IMG/VR virus record: IMGVR_UViG_3300034156_000030
Location: 1 to 57,263 of that record
Reading direction: 5' to 3' (one strand)
Source of the DNA: a virus
Length of the DNA: 57,263 nucleotides
Shown here: positions 37,063 through 47,592 of the stretch, one piece after another
How the letters are laid out: each line of letters begins with the position of its first letter
Numbering within the stretch: the first letter of the stretch is position 1
The notes under the pieces: model-generated
The model's input: the letters and a program-made list of their open reading frames with translations, nothing else
Told to the model about the DNA's origin: nothing
Database searches by the model: none
Made by a program: the position numbers and the translations under genes

Positions 37063-40000
37063 TTTACTTGCACCCCTTTCGCTAGATTATATCTATCTAT
37101 GAGATTTCTTTGGTCGTTGCTAATCTTACGTATGTCATTATCGTTACGTACAGTGTAGTAATTAGGTCCGAAACTAATCTTACTGTCATTACTATTATTT
37201 GTTGTATTATTAGTTCCTTCTGAAATGCCCCCATTTTGACCTTGAGTGGCTACCGTTGCAACTTGGTTTGTTGTTGCTGTTACATTAAGACCCTGTTGAT
37301 TAGCAAATGATGATTTAATACCACTTTCTACATCTGTCATATCAACAACAGGTCTGATGGTTGGTTGTAAATCAATGTTTCCATCTAGAAGGTCTTGAAT
37401 ATGACTTAGAGCACTACTCATAGAATCAACGGCAGTTTTACCCATATCTTCAGATGCACTACCTACCTTACCTGATATACCATATAAGCCATTAATCATA
37501 CCTTGACCCATATATACACCCATCTGTTCTGTTACTTTAGATGGTGAATGCATATCTAATAATTTAGCAATAGCTTCAATCGAACTACCAACAACATCTT
37601 TAGTTGCTGCGGCTAATTCTTTACCTGTACTAGCTATACCTTTTATTAATCCTTTTACTATGTTAGCACCAACTTCTGGTAACTTAGTTATAAGGTCAGT
37701 AAGTGATTCTATTATAGCAGTGATTAGATTACTACAAGCATCATAAACTAGATTATGATTCTTACGAATAGCATCAGCTAATCCATTAATTAATGTAATA
37801 ATAATCTTAAATGCCATGTCGATAATATCTGGAAGTTTTTGTCTGACACCATCTAAGAAATTAAGTATAACATCTATTCCAGCCTTAACTATGTCTGCTA
37901 TATTATTAGATATACCTTGGAGGAATCCAATAATAATCTTAGAACCAGTATCAATAAATTGTGGTAAGAATTCAAGAATCTTCTTTAATGTTTGTAATAT
38001 GAATTTCATGATTGTATCTATAAGTGGAGGCATTAAGTCGTTAATAATTTTAATTAATCCAGCAAAGAATACACTAATTGCTTGTACTATTACTGGCATA
38101 CCATCTATTATAACACCGGCAAAAGCTATTATCGCTAATCCCATCTGCTTGAATAAGAATGGTATTAAACCTATTAACCCGGTGACTATACTTATAAAGA
38201 CTGCTACTCCTGCCGCACCAGATACTGCTAATGCAGCTAATCCAGCAGAGAATAACAATAGTCCGCCACCAATTGCTAATATGGCTATGCCAAGAAGTCC
38301 AATAGCAACTCCTAATGCTAATATGACAGGTACTAGTGGTGCTAGAACAAGAGCTGCTACTCCTATTACTACAAACACACCAGCTAGTGCAAGTAACCCA
38401 ATACCAATTTGTATTAGTGACATATCGCCTAACGTTTTTAGAACCTTGGCTAGGATCGTTAATGCAAATGATACTATTAATAATGCGGCTGCTCCGGCTA
38501 AGGATGTTTGCATGAATTTCAGAGCAACACCAATTATAAGTAAAGAGCCAGCTAGAACAACAAGACCTTTTGCTATTTGTTCCCATGACATATTGCCCAT
38601 TTGAGATAGTGCTTTTGATAGAATTAGTAAGGACGCTGATATTGCTAGCATTCCTAGACCAATAGATATCATATTATTAGGCATTAACTTCATGGCAACT
38701 GTTATCGCGATAAGTGCACCAGACAATGTAAGTAGTCCCTTACCAATTTGGTCAAGTGATAAATTACCCATCTTCTCTATGGCAATAGCAAATACAATCA
38801 TTGCTCCACCTAAAATAGCTAGACCAAGTGCTGTAGAGATAACTCTTTTTGTATCTGGCATTACTCGTAAGAATAGACTAATCTCACCTAATAGTATAGC
38901 AATAGCCCCAAGACCTTTAGCTAAAGTTTTAATGTCTATATCGCCTAACTTTTTAACAGCAACAGCTAATATTTCTAATGCTACTGCTAATAATATAATC
39001 CCTACGCCCTTAGTAATACCCATTTGATTGAGGTTAGTTGCTTTCATGAATAATGCAAGTTCTGTCATAAGTATTGCAACGGATAGTAGACCTTTACCTA
39101 ATGTTTTTGTATCGAGTTTACCAAGTTTACCTACCGCTATGGCTAGTATATTAATTGCAATGGCAAATGCAATAATTCCAGCGGAGCCTTTAATCATACT
39201 GGCTGAATTGGTTGACAATAATTTTGCAGTTATAACTAACATCGCCAATAGACCACCAACGGCAGTAAGACCTTTCTTAATTCCGTCCCAATCAAGTTTA
39301 GCCATCTTAGCCATTGCAAAAGATAGCAATAATACTGCAACTGATATTCCCATCATAGATAACGTTAATTTACCCATAGACGTATAACCAGAAGACGACA
39401 TTATCTTAGCAAAGATAGCCATTGACCCAAATAGGTCTACGAACAAAGTAGTTATTGCAGCTAAAGCGCCAGCAAGTCTTTTAGGGTCTATAGCTGCTAA
39501 TACTGCTAAAGAAACTGCTAGTATACCGATTGCAATAGCTATATTTAATAGAACCTTGGCTTTTAAAGACGATTGCCATGCTTCTAGTGAACCTTTAACA
39601 CCATTAAGAATTCCAGCAAATCCACCAGTTACACTAGACATTGAATTAACAAACTTCTTAATACCAACTAAAAGAGCACCAAGTAATCCAGTATTAACAA
39701 TATCAAGTATAGAACTGAAATTACCCTTATTCATTGCATCCATAATTCTTTCTTGCATGTTAATGAGTGCTTCTCCGATTAGACTAGTAAATTTATAGAA
39801 TAATGGCGCTGTCTTTTTAAGTTCATTAACTATACTAGAAAATATACGTCCAATACCATCAAATAATTTAGAGAATGGACTTAAGCTGGCTTGTACTTTT
39901 CCAGTAAAAGTTTCTATTCCACTTGTATTTATTTCTCCGAATTGTTTAAAGAATCCAATCATGGCAGATATTCCACCACCAACAGTCTTTGCAACCTTTT

Positions 40001-42440
40001 CAATAACGTCACCTATTACTTGTATTACCTTGCCAAAGACATCTCCTTTTTTCAAGAAGTTATCAAATGATACAAGTAAGTCTCCAATACCAGCTGAGAA
40101 ATCAAGAATATTAGAAGTCCCCGGAGCCATTATCTTTATTAGTCTAATTATTCCACTAACTATAGCGGAAATAGCCTGCTTACCTATATCCCATACAGCG
40201 AAGAAACCAGCGTACGTACGTTTAATCTTGTCAGCCGTTTCTCCCCCTATTTTGAGGCTTTCAGTGAAACTTAATAGACCTTTAGTTAATGCTACCAGAT
40301 CTTGTCCAGTTGTTGCTGGAAATATTTCTCTAAATGCTTCACTAATAGGTTTAATTATTTTAACAATTGCTTCAAACGCATTTTGTAATGATTGTATTAG
40401 TGCTGCACGTCCGCCATTATCTTTCCAAATTTGTAGCATACCGTTACGAGCTTTTGATGTTTCATTAATAAATCCACCAACCACATCACTAATATTAGTA
40501 AATAATGATTTAGCTTCTTCAAAATTACCTAATAGAATTTCAAAAGTATTTGTCCAACCAGAACCTACAGCTTCTTGTAATGTCTCAATAAGTTGAGAGA
40601 ATGTTTTAACTTTTGTGGCTGCGTCATTTGCTGTTTGTCCTAATTTTAATATACCTTTTATTTGTTCCTCATTATAACCAATAGCTTTAAGTTGATCCGT
40701 TGTCATGTCACCAGTGAATTTGTTTAATGTTTCAAGAAGAATATCAGATGATAGCCAACCTTTGTCTAAAGATTCTCTAAATGATCCTTCTTTAGCTATT
40801 ATCTTATCAACTTCTACACCATGAACTTTGGCAGTTTCCTTCAAAGCATTTTGAAATACTTGACCACCAATTCCAGCATTAACTACTGAATTCCAATCCT
40901 GAAGTTTAACTTTTCCAGATGCTAATGCTTGAGATAATTGATACATTGCTGATGATACTTGGTCTGCATTTGAACCAGATAATGCACCTAGATTAGCAAT
41001 ACCCTTTATGGCTTTTACAGATGTATCTAATCCTACTCCAGCGGCTGTAAATGTACCAATATTTTTAGTCATTTCGGTAAAGTTATATATTGTTTTATCA
41101 GCATATGTATTTAACTGATCTAAAGCTTTATTTACGTCATCTAAAGTAGAACCTTTAGTTTTAACATTAGCAATATCATTGAGTGCTTTTATATCGGCAT
41201 CTCTTTTTTCTGTTATATTACTAAGAGCTGTTTTTTGTGATTGTTTAAAGTATTTTTCTTCAGCATTTTGTTTTTCTGTTAATGCTTCTCTATCACTTGC
41301 GTGTCTAGCATCCATTAATTCTTTTTCTGTTTTATAAGTATAATTTAAACTTTTAACTTTTGCGTTTTCTTGATCTTTAAGATTTTTAGATGTTACTGAG
41401 TATATATCATTTTCATTTTTTACCTTATTATCATAATCAGTTTTTAATTGATCCTTTTTAAGGTCATACTCAGTCTTAACAGTATCTTTCGCAGTTTCAA
41501 GATTACTAATTTGACTATCTCTTTGTTTGAGTAATGCTTTACGACTCATTTGATCTTGAAAATTAGCTACTGCTTGTTCTGCATCTTTTCTTTTTTGAAT
41601 TGTTTTAGCAAATGTAACTTTCTTTTCCAAATCTTCTAGTGTTTTCTTATCTTGAGCTACTGCTAATGAATCATTTTCAGCTTTAGTTAAACCTTTGAGT
41701 CCATTAATTTCATCATCTAAAGCTTTAATTTTATTATATTTTTCTTCATTTATGGCTTTAAGTTTCTGCATATATTCTTCATTATATATATCAAGAATTA
41801 CTTTATGAGCCTTCTGAAGAGCATCATTTTCGTTTTGAATTGCTGTATCTAAATCGTCTTTTTCTTTACTATGTTTATCTTGAATGATTCTGACTTCATC
41901 ATCTGCTGCTTTTTTAGCTTCTCTTACTTTCTTAGACTGAGCATCTCTGAAATCGCTAAGTGCATCTGCATTGGATGTTTTCATTGCTGCTGTTGCCGTT
42001 ACTGCTGATGTTTTAAGAGCATCTATAGTTACTTGATTAACTTTTCCTACGCCTTCTTGCGTATTGGCTAATATTGTTTGAACCGCATTCATCTGTGTCT
42101 CATATTCATGAAAGCCAGCCATTATTGGGTCTATAGTTAGTGAAGATATTAAATTTTTACCAGCTTCTAAAGCTGCATTAGTGATATTTTGAAGAGCGGT
42201 AACACCAATAAGACCAAACGTTGTAAATCTATTAGCTATTGTTTCTACACCATCGGCGATACCAGCAAGTGAGAATCTTTTTCCAGTTTCAGCCAAGTCA
42301 TTTAAACTTCTACTAGATTCATCAAGATTAAGTCCCTTCTTAAGTTTATCGAGACTATCGAGACTATCTTTTACACCAGATTCGAATTGGCTATTGTTAA
42401 ATTGCATATCAACAATTCTTTCATCAACAGACCTACTCAT
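37059..42440 (-). CDS. Tail tape measure protein
   Basis: 1793 residues. Residues about 160-440 form a long charged coiled coil (SKEKDDLDTAIQNENDALQK, KDAEQAVANFQDQMSRKALL). Residues 960-1460 are a chain of about seven hydrophobic modules of roughly 65-70 residues with a recurring K-L-G-x-x-D-x-x-T/Q-L/I-x-K-G-L motif. A C-terminal part with HSPSKVTEQMGVYMGQGMIN is typical of tape measures. It sets tail length; with the usual 0.15 nm per residue the tail would be about 270 nm. The gene is the longest in the window and adjoins Dit. Confidence 0.95.
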   Translation of the reverse strand: MSRSVDERIVDMQFNNSQFESGVKDSLDSLDKLKKGLNLDESSRSLNDLAETGKRFSLAGIADGVETIANRFTTFGLIGVTALQNITNAALEAGKNLISSLTIDPIMAGFHEYETQMNAVQTILANTQEGVGKVNQVTIDALKTSAVTATAAMKTSNADALSDFRDAQSKKVREAKKAADDEVRIIQDKHSKEKDDLDTAIQNENDALQKAHKVILDIYNEEYMQKLKAINEEKYNKIKALDDEINGLKGLTKAENDSLAVAQDKKTLEDLEKKVTFAKTIQKRKDAEQAVANFQDQMSRKALLKQRDSQISNLETAKDTVKTEYDLKKDQLKTDYDNKVKNENDIYSVTSKNLKDQENAKVKSLNYTYKTEKELMDARHASDREALTEKQNAEEKYFKQSQKTALSNITEKRDADIKALNDIANVKTKGSTLDDVNKALDQLNTYADKTIYNFTEMTKNIGTFTAAGVGLDTSVKAIKGIANLGALSGSNADQVSSAMYQLSQALASGKVKLQDWNSVVNAGIGGQVFQNALKETAKVHGVEVDKIIAKEGSFRESLDKGWLSSDILLETLNKFTGDMTTDQLKAIGYNEEQIKGILKLGQTANDAATKVKTFSQLIETLQEAVGSGWTNTFEILLGNFEEAKSLFTNISDVVGGFINETSKARNGMLQIWKDNGGRAALIQSLQNAFEAIVKIIKPISEAFREIFPATTGQDLVALTKGLLSFTESLKIGGETADKIKRTYAGFFAVWDIGKQAISAIVSGIIRLIKIMAPGTSNILDFSAGIGDLLVSFDNFLKKGDVFGKVIQVIGDVIEKVAKTVGGGISAMIGFFKQFGEINTSGIETFTGKVQASLSPFSKLFDGIGRIFSSIVNELKKTAPLFYKFTSLIGEALINMQERIMDAMNKGNFSSILDIVNTGLLGALLVGIKKFVNSMSSVTGGFAGILNGVKGSLEAWQSSLKAKVLLNIAIAIGILAVSLAVLAAIDPKRLAGALAAITTLFVDLFGSMAIFAKIMSSSGYTSMGKLTLSMMGISVAVLLLSFAMAKMAKLDWDGIKKGLTAVGGLLAMLVITAKLLSTNSASMIKGSAGIIAFAIAINILAIAVGKLGKLDTKTLGKGLLSVAILMTELALFMKATNLNQMGITKGVGIILLAVALEILAVAVKKLGDIDIKTLAKGLGAIAILLGEISLFLRVMPDTKRVISTALGLAILGGAMIVFAIAIEKMGNLSLDQIGKGLLTLSGALIAITVAMKLMPNNMISIGLGMLAISASLLILSKALSQMGNMSWEQIAKGLVVLAGSLLIIGVALKFMQTSLAGAAALLIVSFALTILAKVLKTLGDMSLIQIGIGLLALAGVFVVIGVAALVLAPLVPVILALGVAIGLLGIAILAIGGGLLLFSAGLAALAVSGAAGVAVFISIVTGLIGLIPFLFKQMGLAIIAFAGVIIDGMPVIVQAISVFFAGLIKIINDLMPPLIDTIMKFILQTLKKILEFLPQFIDTGSKIIIGFLQGISNNIADIVKAGIDVILNFLDGVRQKLPDIIDMAFKIIITLINGLADAIRKNHNLVYDACSNLITAIIESLTDLITKLPEVGANIVKGLIKGIASTGKELAAATKDVVGSSIEAIAKLLDMHSPSKVTEQMGVYMGQGMINGLYGISGKVGSASEDMGKTAVDSMSSALSHIQDLLDGNIDLQPTIRPVVDMTDVESGIKSSFANQQGLNVTATTNQVATVATQGQNGGISEGTNNTTNNSNDSKISFGPNYYTVRNDNDIRKISNDQRNLIDRYNLAKGVQVK

Positions 42441-42811
42441 AAGTTAGTTACCTCCCTCCAAATTTCATCTAATAGATTATCTAGTATAGGTTTTAATGCA
42501 GGATTAATATAATCTTGTCCTTGTACGTATCCACCATTTCTAGTGGCATGTCCATATTGTAGAATGATGGCTATGGGAACTCCATCCACAATATTTGAAT
42601 TTGTCCAGGTTATTTTATATGAATATTTAGAAATTTTAATATTATAGTTCCAACATCTAGCAGTTTCACCGGATTCGGAAGGAGTAGCAGCCGATAAAGC
42701 AGTTACCCCTTCTTTTCCATATTTATTTAATATGCTACTGAGGTTATCCATTTTACGATTTAAGAACTTTTCTGTACTATTAAAATTGCCATGATGCTTA
42801 AAAGTAATCAT
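42437..42811 (-). CDS. HK97 gp10-like tail or neck protein
   Basis: 124 residues. Pattern FLNRKMDNLSSILNKYGKEG, ATPSESGETARCWNYNIKIS and IAIILQYGHATRNGGYVQGQ DYI is that of gp10-like tail-completion proteins. It sits between the amidase and the tape measure, not with the other head-tail connectors, and overlaps the tape measure start by 4 nt. Confidence 0.75.
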   Translation of the reverse strand: MITFKHHGNFNSTEKFLNRKMDNLSSILNKYGKEGVTALSAATPSESGETARCWNYNIKISKYSYKITWTNSNIVDGVPIAIILQYGHATRNGGYVQGQDYINPALKPILDNLLDEIWREVTNL

Positions 42812-42833
42812 GATATAACCTCCTTATAATGAT

Positions 42834-43655
42834 TTAATATTTTTTATCAAGTAATCCAGCTTTGTTAAGAACTGTCGCTAATTCTTGACGTTTCAAAAAT
42901 GCCTGTGGATTATCAACAAGACCATCTTTATTTCCATCTGAAAATAATCCGCTAGAGATACCTTTAACTGATGAATCTTTTGCATAGTCTGAAACTGGTA
43001 ATGTAGCAAGTCTAGCATTAATTCTATTAACCAATTGGTCAACCTCTTGATCTGTTAAATTTGCAAAATCCATATTTTCAATCTCCTCTCTCCCATTTTG
43101 AAGTTCTTCTTTAAATCTCGCCCACATCTTATTACCAGTTATCCCGTAGCAAGTATTTATATCATCACCCATGAATGGACGAGGACAATACTTGTGTGTA
43201 ACATCATAATGTCGTACAACATTTTCTATAGGGATATTATACTTGGTAATTAATCCTCTAACAAACGTCATAAGATTAATCCAGACTTGTTCGTTGAAAT
43301 ACCAATCCTTATCTTCTGCATAATCTTGACGATTTGGAGTTAATTTAGATGGACGTACTTCAATACCAATACTATTAGTGTTCCTACAATAAGGATGAAA
43401 GTAAGGTCCATTAGCCGCACCAAGTCCACAGTGCCAAGCAATATCAGCATCATCAACACTTTGATATACTATAGGCAGTTCATCTATAGCATAATGAGCT
43501 GAAGCACCAACATATGATCCTGCAAAATATTGTGCCACTGATAAAGCAGTACCAAGATCACCAAAGAAATGGATGACTAAATATTGTATTCTGCTTACAT
43601 CATTATAATCAGAGAAGTTATACGGGGTCAACATCTTTTTTACTGTTAGTTCCAT
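42834..43655 (-). CDS. N-acetylmuramoyl-L-alanine amidase (endolysin or tail-associated)
   Basis: 273 residues. Amidase_2 fold with zinc ligands H29 (LVIHFFG), H149 and C157 (RHYDVTHKYCPRP) and K155. C-terminal part (DFANLTDQEVDQLVNRINAR, DGLVDNPQAFLKRQELATVL) resembles small cell-wall-binding modules. It cuts the amide bond between muramic acid and the stem peptide. It lies inside the tail module, before the tape measure, so it may be a virion-associated wall hydrolase as well as the endolysin. No other lysin is visible in the window. Confidence 0.9.
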   Translation of the reverse strand: MELTVKKMLTPYNFSDYNDVSRIQYLVIHFFGDLGTALSVAQYFAGSYVGASAHYAIDELPIVYQSVDDADIAWHCGLGAANGPYFHPYCRNTNSIGIEVRPSKLTPNRQDYAEDKDWYFNEQVWINLMTFVRGLITKYNIPIENVVRHYDVTHKYCPRPFMGDDINTCYGITGNKMWARFKEELQNGREEIENMDFANLTDQEVDQLVNRINARLATLPVSDYAKDSSVKGISSGLFSDGNKDGLVDNPQAFLKRQELATVLNKAGLLDKKY

Positions 43656-43785
43656 CTGATGTAGTCACCTCCTTACCATTAAACCCCATAAAATTAGGGT
43701 CAAGAGATTTTCTCCACTTTTCAAATTCTACAGGATCAGTTGGAGGTACTAATCCTGCTTTCTCTGCTTCTGACTTTTCTGCCAT
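43618..43785 (-). CDS. 55-residue protein overlapping the amidase start
   Basis: ATG nine nt after GAAAGG. AEKSEAEKAGLVPPTDPVEF then EKWRKSLDPNFMGFNGKEV; its last 38 nt overlap the amidase gene in another frame and include the amidase ribosome site. Acidic, probably disordered. It could be a small tail accessory. Function unknown. Confidence 0.6.
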   Translation of the reverse strand: MAEKSEAEKAGLVPPTDPVEFEKWRKSLDPNFMGFNGKEVTTSDGTNSKKDVDPV

Positions 43786-43790
43786 CATTA

Positions 43791-44330
43791 TCATCCTTTC
43801 GTATTTAATGTATTTCTACGAGCCGCATTAATAGCAGCATTACGACTCAATTGTTCTTTTTGACTCATCTTTTTTGGTGGATTGTTTTTTATATTAATTA
43901 CATTTACAAGAGTTAGTAGCCTATTTAAATGCCATTTTTGACATTCGAAAGGAATATTTAAAGCTACCATCCAATAATAGATAATTTCCGATGTAATAAT
44001 TTCTCTATTTAAGGGTCCTTTTTCATTGCGGATTATTGTTGCTGTCATAGGAGCTTCTATATATTGTGTTACTTGTCTTATATGATTATAAGTTATACCA
44101 GCATATGCTTCTGAATCAACATTTTGTATTATAGTCATACAACGAATGTAATCAACTGATTCTTCAAAAGTCTTTTCTTCTTTAGACAGAAATGGCTTAC
44201 ACCACTTTGCCTCCCATTTTGATATGGAGAGTAAAGAATGTTCAAGTTGTAATATTTGTTGTTTTGTATTAACAAACTCTTCTTTTATTTCATCGTATAA
44301 TTCGGTCGCCTGTATTATAATCTTAAACAT
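43791..44330 (-). CDS. Tail assembly chaperone-like protein, second gene
   Basis: 179 residues. ELYDEIKEEFVNTKQQILQL EHSLLSISKWE and FLSKEEKTFEESVDYIRCMT are a pattern common after the major tail protein in Firmicutes siphophages. It follows the first chaperone gene by 35 nt, with no sign of a slippery frameshift site joining the two. Confidence 0.72.
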   Translation of the reverse strand: MFKIIIQATELYDEIKEEFVNTKQQILQLEHSLLSISKWEAKWCKPFLSKEEKTFEESVDYIRCMTIIQNVDSEAYAGITYNHIRQVTQYIEAPMTATIIRNEKGPLNREIITSEIIYYWMVALNIPFECQKWHLNRLLTLVNVINIKNNPPKKMSQKEQLSRNAAINAARRNTLNTKG

Positions 44331-44365
44331 TCTGTCACCTCTCTTTTATTTGTTATGATTATTGA

Positions 44366-44794
44366 CTATTTAAAATTTGTGTATTCTCCTGATTTTAAAT
44401 TATTCTGTATAGTATTCACGTTGGCTATTGCATCTTTCATATTAGGTATAATACCTCGAACGAAAGTTGCTGCTGCATCTGCATCGCTAGCAAGTTCCAT
44501 GAATAATTCAACATATGCTTCTGTTTGAGAAAATTCATCTCGAAGTTCTTGAGTCTTTTTGAATACTTTACCATCTGCTGATTTAACGCCATATGCTTTA
44601 AGAATCAAATCTTTGAATGTGTCTATCATGCGTTTATTATCTTTTTCACCGATGATTTTCTTTAACATTTCAGATAAACCACCTTTTTCTGACATTTCCA
44701 TTTCAGTTATTTCTGCTTTATTCATATTAAAGTAAAAAACCTCAGTTCGTACATTACCATCATAATCTGTATAGGTGATTTCTTTTTTTAACAT
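44366..44794 (-). CDS. Tail assembly chaperone
   Basis: 142 residues. LKKEITYTDYDGNVRTEVFY, GGLSEMLKKIIGEKDNKRMI and ELRDEFSQTEAYVELFMELA match small helical tail chaperones that coat the tape measure. Placed between major tail protein and second chaperone gene. Start after GAAAAGGAGAAATTACT. Confidence 0.76.
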   Translation of the reverse strand: MLKKEITYTDYDGNVRTEVFYFNMNKAEITEMEMSEKGGLSEMLKKIIGEKDNKRMIDTFKDLILKAYGVKSADGKVFKKTQELRDEFSQTEAYVELFMELASDADAAATFVRGIIPNMKDAIANVNTIQNNLKSGEYTNFK

Positions 44795-44827
44795 AGTAAT
44801 TTCTCCTTTTCAATTTAAAATTAATAA

Positions 44828-44846
44828 GGCTCCCGAATAGAGAGCC
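44828..44846 (-). terminator. Terminator after the major tail protein gene
   Basis: GGCTCTC-TATTC-GGGAGCC stem followed by TTATTAATTTT on the minus strand, between the major tail protein and chaperone genes. It would reduce expression of distal tail genes relative to the tube protein. Confidence 0.66.
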
Positions 44847-44874
44847 CCATTAAATTATTAATAGTTTTTGTATT

Positions 44875-45837
44875 TTAGCTAATTGTCAAGAAATTCTTAA
44901 CAACAGGTGCTAGACTTTGATTGTAAATATCTGACACTCCACCAACAGTAACAATGTAAACCATATCATTTGCAAGATTTACTGTAGGATCAAATGTGAG
45001 AATCTTACCAGTTACATCAAATGTCTTTGAACCAGCAATAATACCACCATCTGCATCAGCAACAATGATGGATTCTTTACTGATTTTGTTATTGAATGTA
45101 AGAACTATATTAGCTGTTACAGCAACATTAGTAGCATCATCAGCAGGAGTAATAGTAGAAAGTGCTAAAGCACTAGGTGCTGCACCTGCAAATAAAGCGG
45201 CAATTTCATCTGGTAATGGAAGTCTTGGGTCTGCAACATCTGTACCATATAGGATATCAAGTAGCGTTGCAAGATCGCCAGCATCTACTTTTGTTGAATC
45301 GATTGTTAATGATGCAGTTGGTTTAAATCCAGCAACGGCTACAGGAATGGTAGATATTCCCCATGAGAATGTTATTGCTGCTGGACTATCGTTAATTGTA
45401 GCATAAGCTTTTTCTGATGGAGCAGCAGTAGCACCATATATGATGTGTATTTTATATCCATAGTCTTCACCCTCAATGTCATTACCAAGTGCTGTTCTAT
45501 AACAAAGACCAAATGCACTTCTCTTTTGCTGACCAATATTAACACCAGCAGCAATAGCAGCAGAACCATCACAAGCACCAAATTCATCAGGATAGGTATA
45601 TGCTTCGACTGTTGCTGCAAATACTTCAACAGAAATTAGATTGAGATATTTAATATCATCAGCGTAGATAGCAGTTGCTTCTGCCCCAGAAGGACTTTCG
45701 GTAACAGTTGTTAAACCATTCCAGGCGATACCAAGTGGATACAATCCAGTTGACGGATTCTGAGGATATAGAACTCCATGACGAATGCCTGTTTCATACA
45801 AACGTTGTCCTGATAAATCCCAAGCAAGTTTACTCAT
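44875..45837 (-). CDS. Major tail tube protein with Ig-like domain
   Basis: 320 residues from the ATG at 45837 (AAAGGAG). SKLAWDLSGQRLYETGIRHG, AWNGLTTVTESPSGAEATAI, VEAYTYPDEFGACDGSAAIA and NDSPAAITFSWGISTIPVAV are the tube-protein core known from many siphophages. Residues from about 230 (TPADDATNVAVTANIVLTFN, VYIVTVGGVSD) form an SbsA-type Ig-like domain exposed on the tail surface. A terminator follows the gene. Confidence 0.88.
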   Translation of the reverse strand: MSKLAWDLSGQRLYETGIRHGVLYPQNPSTGLYPLGIAWNGLTTVTESPSGAEATAIYADDIKYLNLISVEVFAATVEAYTYPDEFGACDGSAAIAAGVNIGQQKRSAFGLCYRTALGNDIEGEDYGYKIHIIYGATAAPSEKAYATINDSPAAITFSWGISTIPVAVAGFKPTASLTIDSTKVDAGDLATLLDILYGTDVADPRLPLPDEIAALFAGAAPSALALSTITPADDATNVAVTANIVLTFNNKISKESIIVADADGGIIAGSKTFDVTGKILTFDPTVNLANDMVYIVTVGGVSDIYNQSLAPVVKNFLTIS

Positions 45838-45862
45838 AATTTTCATTCTCCTTTTCGTTTAA

Positions 45863-46186
45863 TTAGAAATACAAGTTATAAATATCATGATTAAGGTTAT
45901 CTTTTGTAAAGTGTCTATCAAATGCACACTTAGACAGTTTTTCAATTTTATCAGGTATTAAACTATCTGGATTTGCATCGATTACTGTAATTTGATACTG
46001 TTTTGTTGACGAGTATGATATATCATCTGCAAAATTAGTTTTAATATCGTTACGCCTGTATACTATACAAGGATAGTCCATCTTTTTACTTTCTGGAGGT
46101 TGAAAATATACGTTCGCACCCCATAACGGATTAATCCCAGTCATAAGATCTCTGAGGATCTGTGATAATGCTAGGCGTTGGCCCAT
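45863..46186 (-). CDS. Head-tail joining or tail completion protein
   Basis: 107 residues from the ATG at 46186 (GGGGGTGTCTATA), overlapping the previous gene by 56 nt. NVYFQPPESKKMDYPCIVYR and STKQYQITVIDANPDSLIPD follow the pattern of tail-terminator-like proteins. Position before the tube gene supports that. Confidence 0.7.
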   Translation of the reverse strand: MGQRLALSQILRDLMTGINPLWGANVYFQPPESKKMDYPCIVYRRNDIKTNFADDISYSSTKQYQITVIDANPDSLIPDKIEKLSKCAFDRHFTKDNLNHDIYNLYF

Positions 46187-46493
46187 TATAGACACCCCCT
46201 ATAGTTAAGATGAGACGGGGTCTTTGAACTTCTACATTAGTAATTTTCCAAAGTGCACCCATCCATTCAACATATCTCATTGTAAGAAAGTTTTGGATAG
46301 CAAAGGGGTCGGCTACAATACTGATTAAATTATTAATGTTAATATTATCGTTTAAACCTTCCCCTGCCTCCAAACGACGTGTGTTCTTAACAATATCACC
46401 AAAATAATTTCGTTCGGTAATTACATCAGTCCACACATCCGGCGAAGTTTCAGAAGACTCAGCATAACCGATTTTTCCATAAAACTTTGCCAT
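46131..46493 (-). CDS. Head-tail connector protein
   Basis: 120 residues from the ATG at 46493 (AAGGTGATAATA). AKFYGKIGYAESSETSPDVW, ERNYFGDIVKNTRRLEAGEG and WMGALWKITNVEVQRPRLIL are typical of the small neck protein just after the capsid gene. It probably helps close the head. Confidence 0.75.
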   Translation of the reverse strand: MAKFYGKIGYAESSETSPDVWTDVITERNYFGDIVKNTRRLEAGEGLNDNININNLISIVADPFAIQNFLTMRYVEWMGALWKITNVEVQRPRLILTIGGVYNGPTPSIITDPQRSYDWD

Positions 46494-46524
46494 TATTATC
46501 ACCTTCCATTTTGACGTTTTAAGA

Positions 46525-47592
46525 TTAAGGTGCTACTGGTAAACTCTCAACTACGATAGCAGATTTAGGTCTAGTTAAAGCACCTGAAATACGAGTTTCA
46601 ATTAGGTATTTCTGTTGATTGTAGTCAATGTCAAAGTTGTCAAACATGCTAACTTGACCACCTTTGTCAGCACCAATTGTGTAATCTTTAAGATTAACAA
46701 CAATACCAAGAATTTTATGTGCAACATCACCAACCATACGAACAGCCTCATTCATTGGCTCAACTTCAATGATTTCACTAACACGAAGAACTGAAGCCAA
46801 CTCTTGTACTGTGGCATATAGTCTATGGCCAGTTGTATCCTTTAGAAGTAACATTTCAGTGAGTAAATCAGTTGAAATATACAAAGATGGTACACCTGAA
46901 CCTTTATAAAATTTTCTTGCTCTGATAAAATCATCAATAATAGCATCAGTGGTCTCATTACCAGGAACAATTACTCTGACAACAAACATATTATCGTTGT
47001 CAAGGGCGATAGGTCTAACATTCTGTTCATTGATTTTGCTTTCATCAGCAGGGCTACGACCATCACCAAGAAGAACTGCTCTAGCTATTTCCTCATCAAG
47101 CATTCCTCTCATTTCAGCTTTTAGCCAAACGACAACATCGAAGTCGGTAATATCAAGAACATCATCCCTATCAAGTTTCTGTTTCTTGTATATTGTAGTA
47201 GGTGTGGTTACACGTTTTGTTAATGTGATAACTTCCTCCAATTTAAGATTTCCAGTAATATAACCCTTGGCCCTTGCTTCGTCAGGTGTTAAATCGGCAA
47301 TACGAGTTCTTATTCTGGAGAATGGTGTGTGATTTGTGTCTGCAAGAACACTGGCTACCCATGCATTCTTACGACTAAGTGTATCCGGTCCACCAGATAA
47401 AACATCTTTTGCATCAGGGAAAAGGATATCAATTGGATTAAATCCATACTCTTCAGCATGAGCGATGAAACTTTCTTTTAATGAACCGCCATATTTAGAA
47501 ACATCTTTTATGATTGCCGCCATTTGGTCATGTGTTAATACATTTTTCTCATCTTCATTTTTTGTTCCTTTATCAAAAACATTATTTTTCAT
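46525..47592 (-). other. Internal in-frame start: free major capsid protein
   Basis: Within the fusion gene, AAAGGAGATTTGATT precedes ATG (M275) at 47592 with 8 nt spacing, in frame. The product would be 355 residues starting KNNVFDKGTKNEDEKN, the usual length of an HK97-type capsid protein without its protease. It would supply the many capsid copies relative to few protease copies. Confidence 0.6.

Noticed and set aside
37816-40596. Several plus-strand ORFs of 80-262 codons opposite the tape measure gene
   Set aside because: Antisense frames of the hydrophobic repeats; composition mirrors the tape measure codons and no ribosome sites precede them.
43791-44794. A -1 frameshift joining the two tail chaperone genes
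   Set aside because: A 35-nt gap separates the first stop and second start, the second gene has its own ribosome site, and I see no slippery heptamer at the junction.
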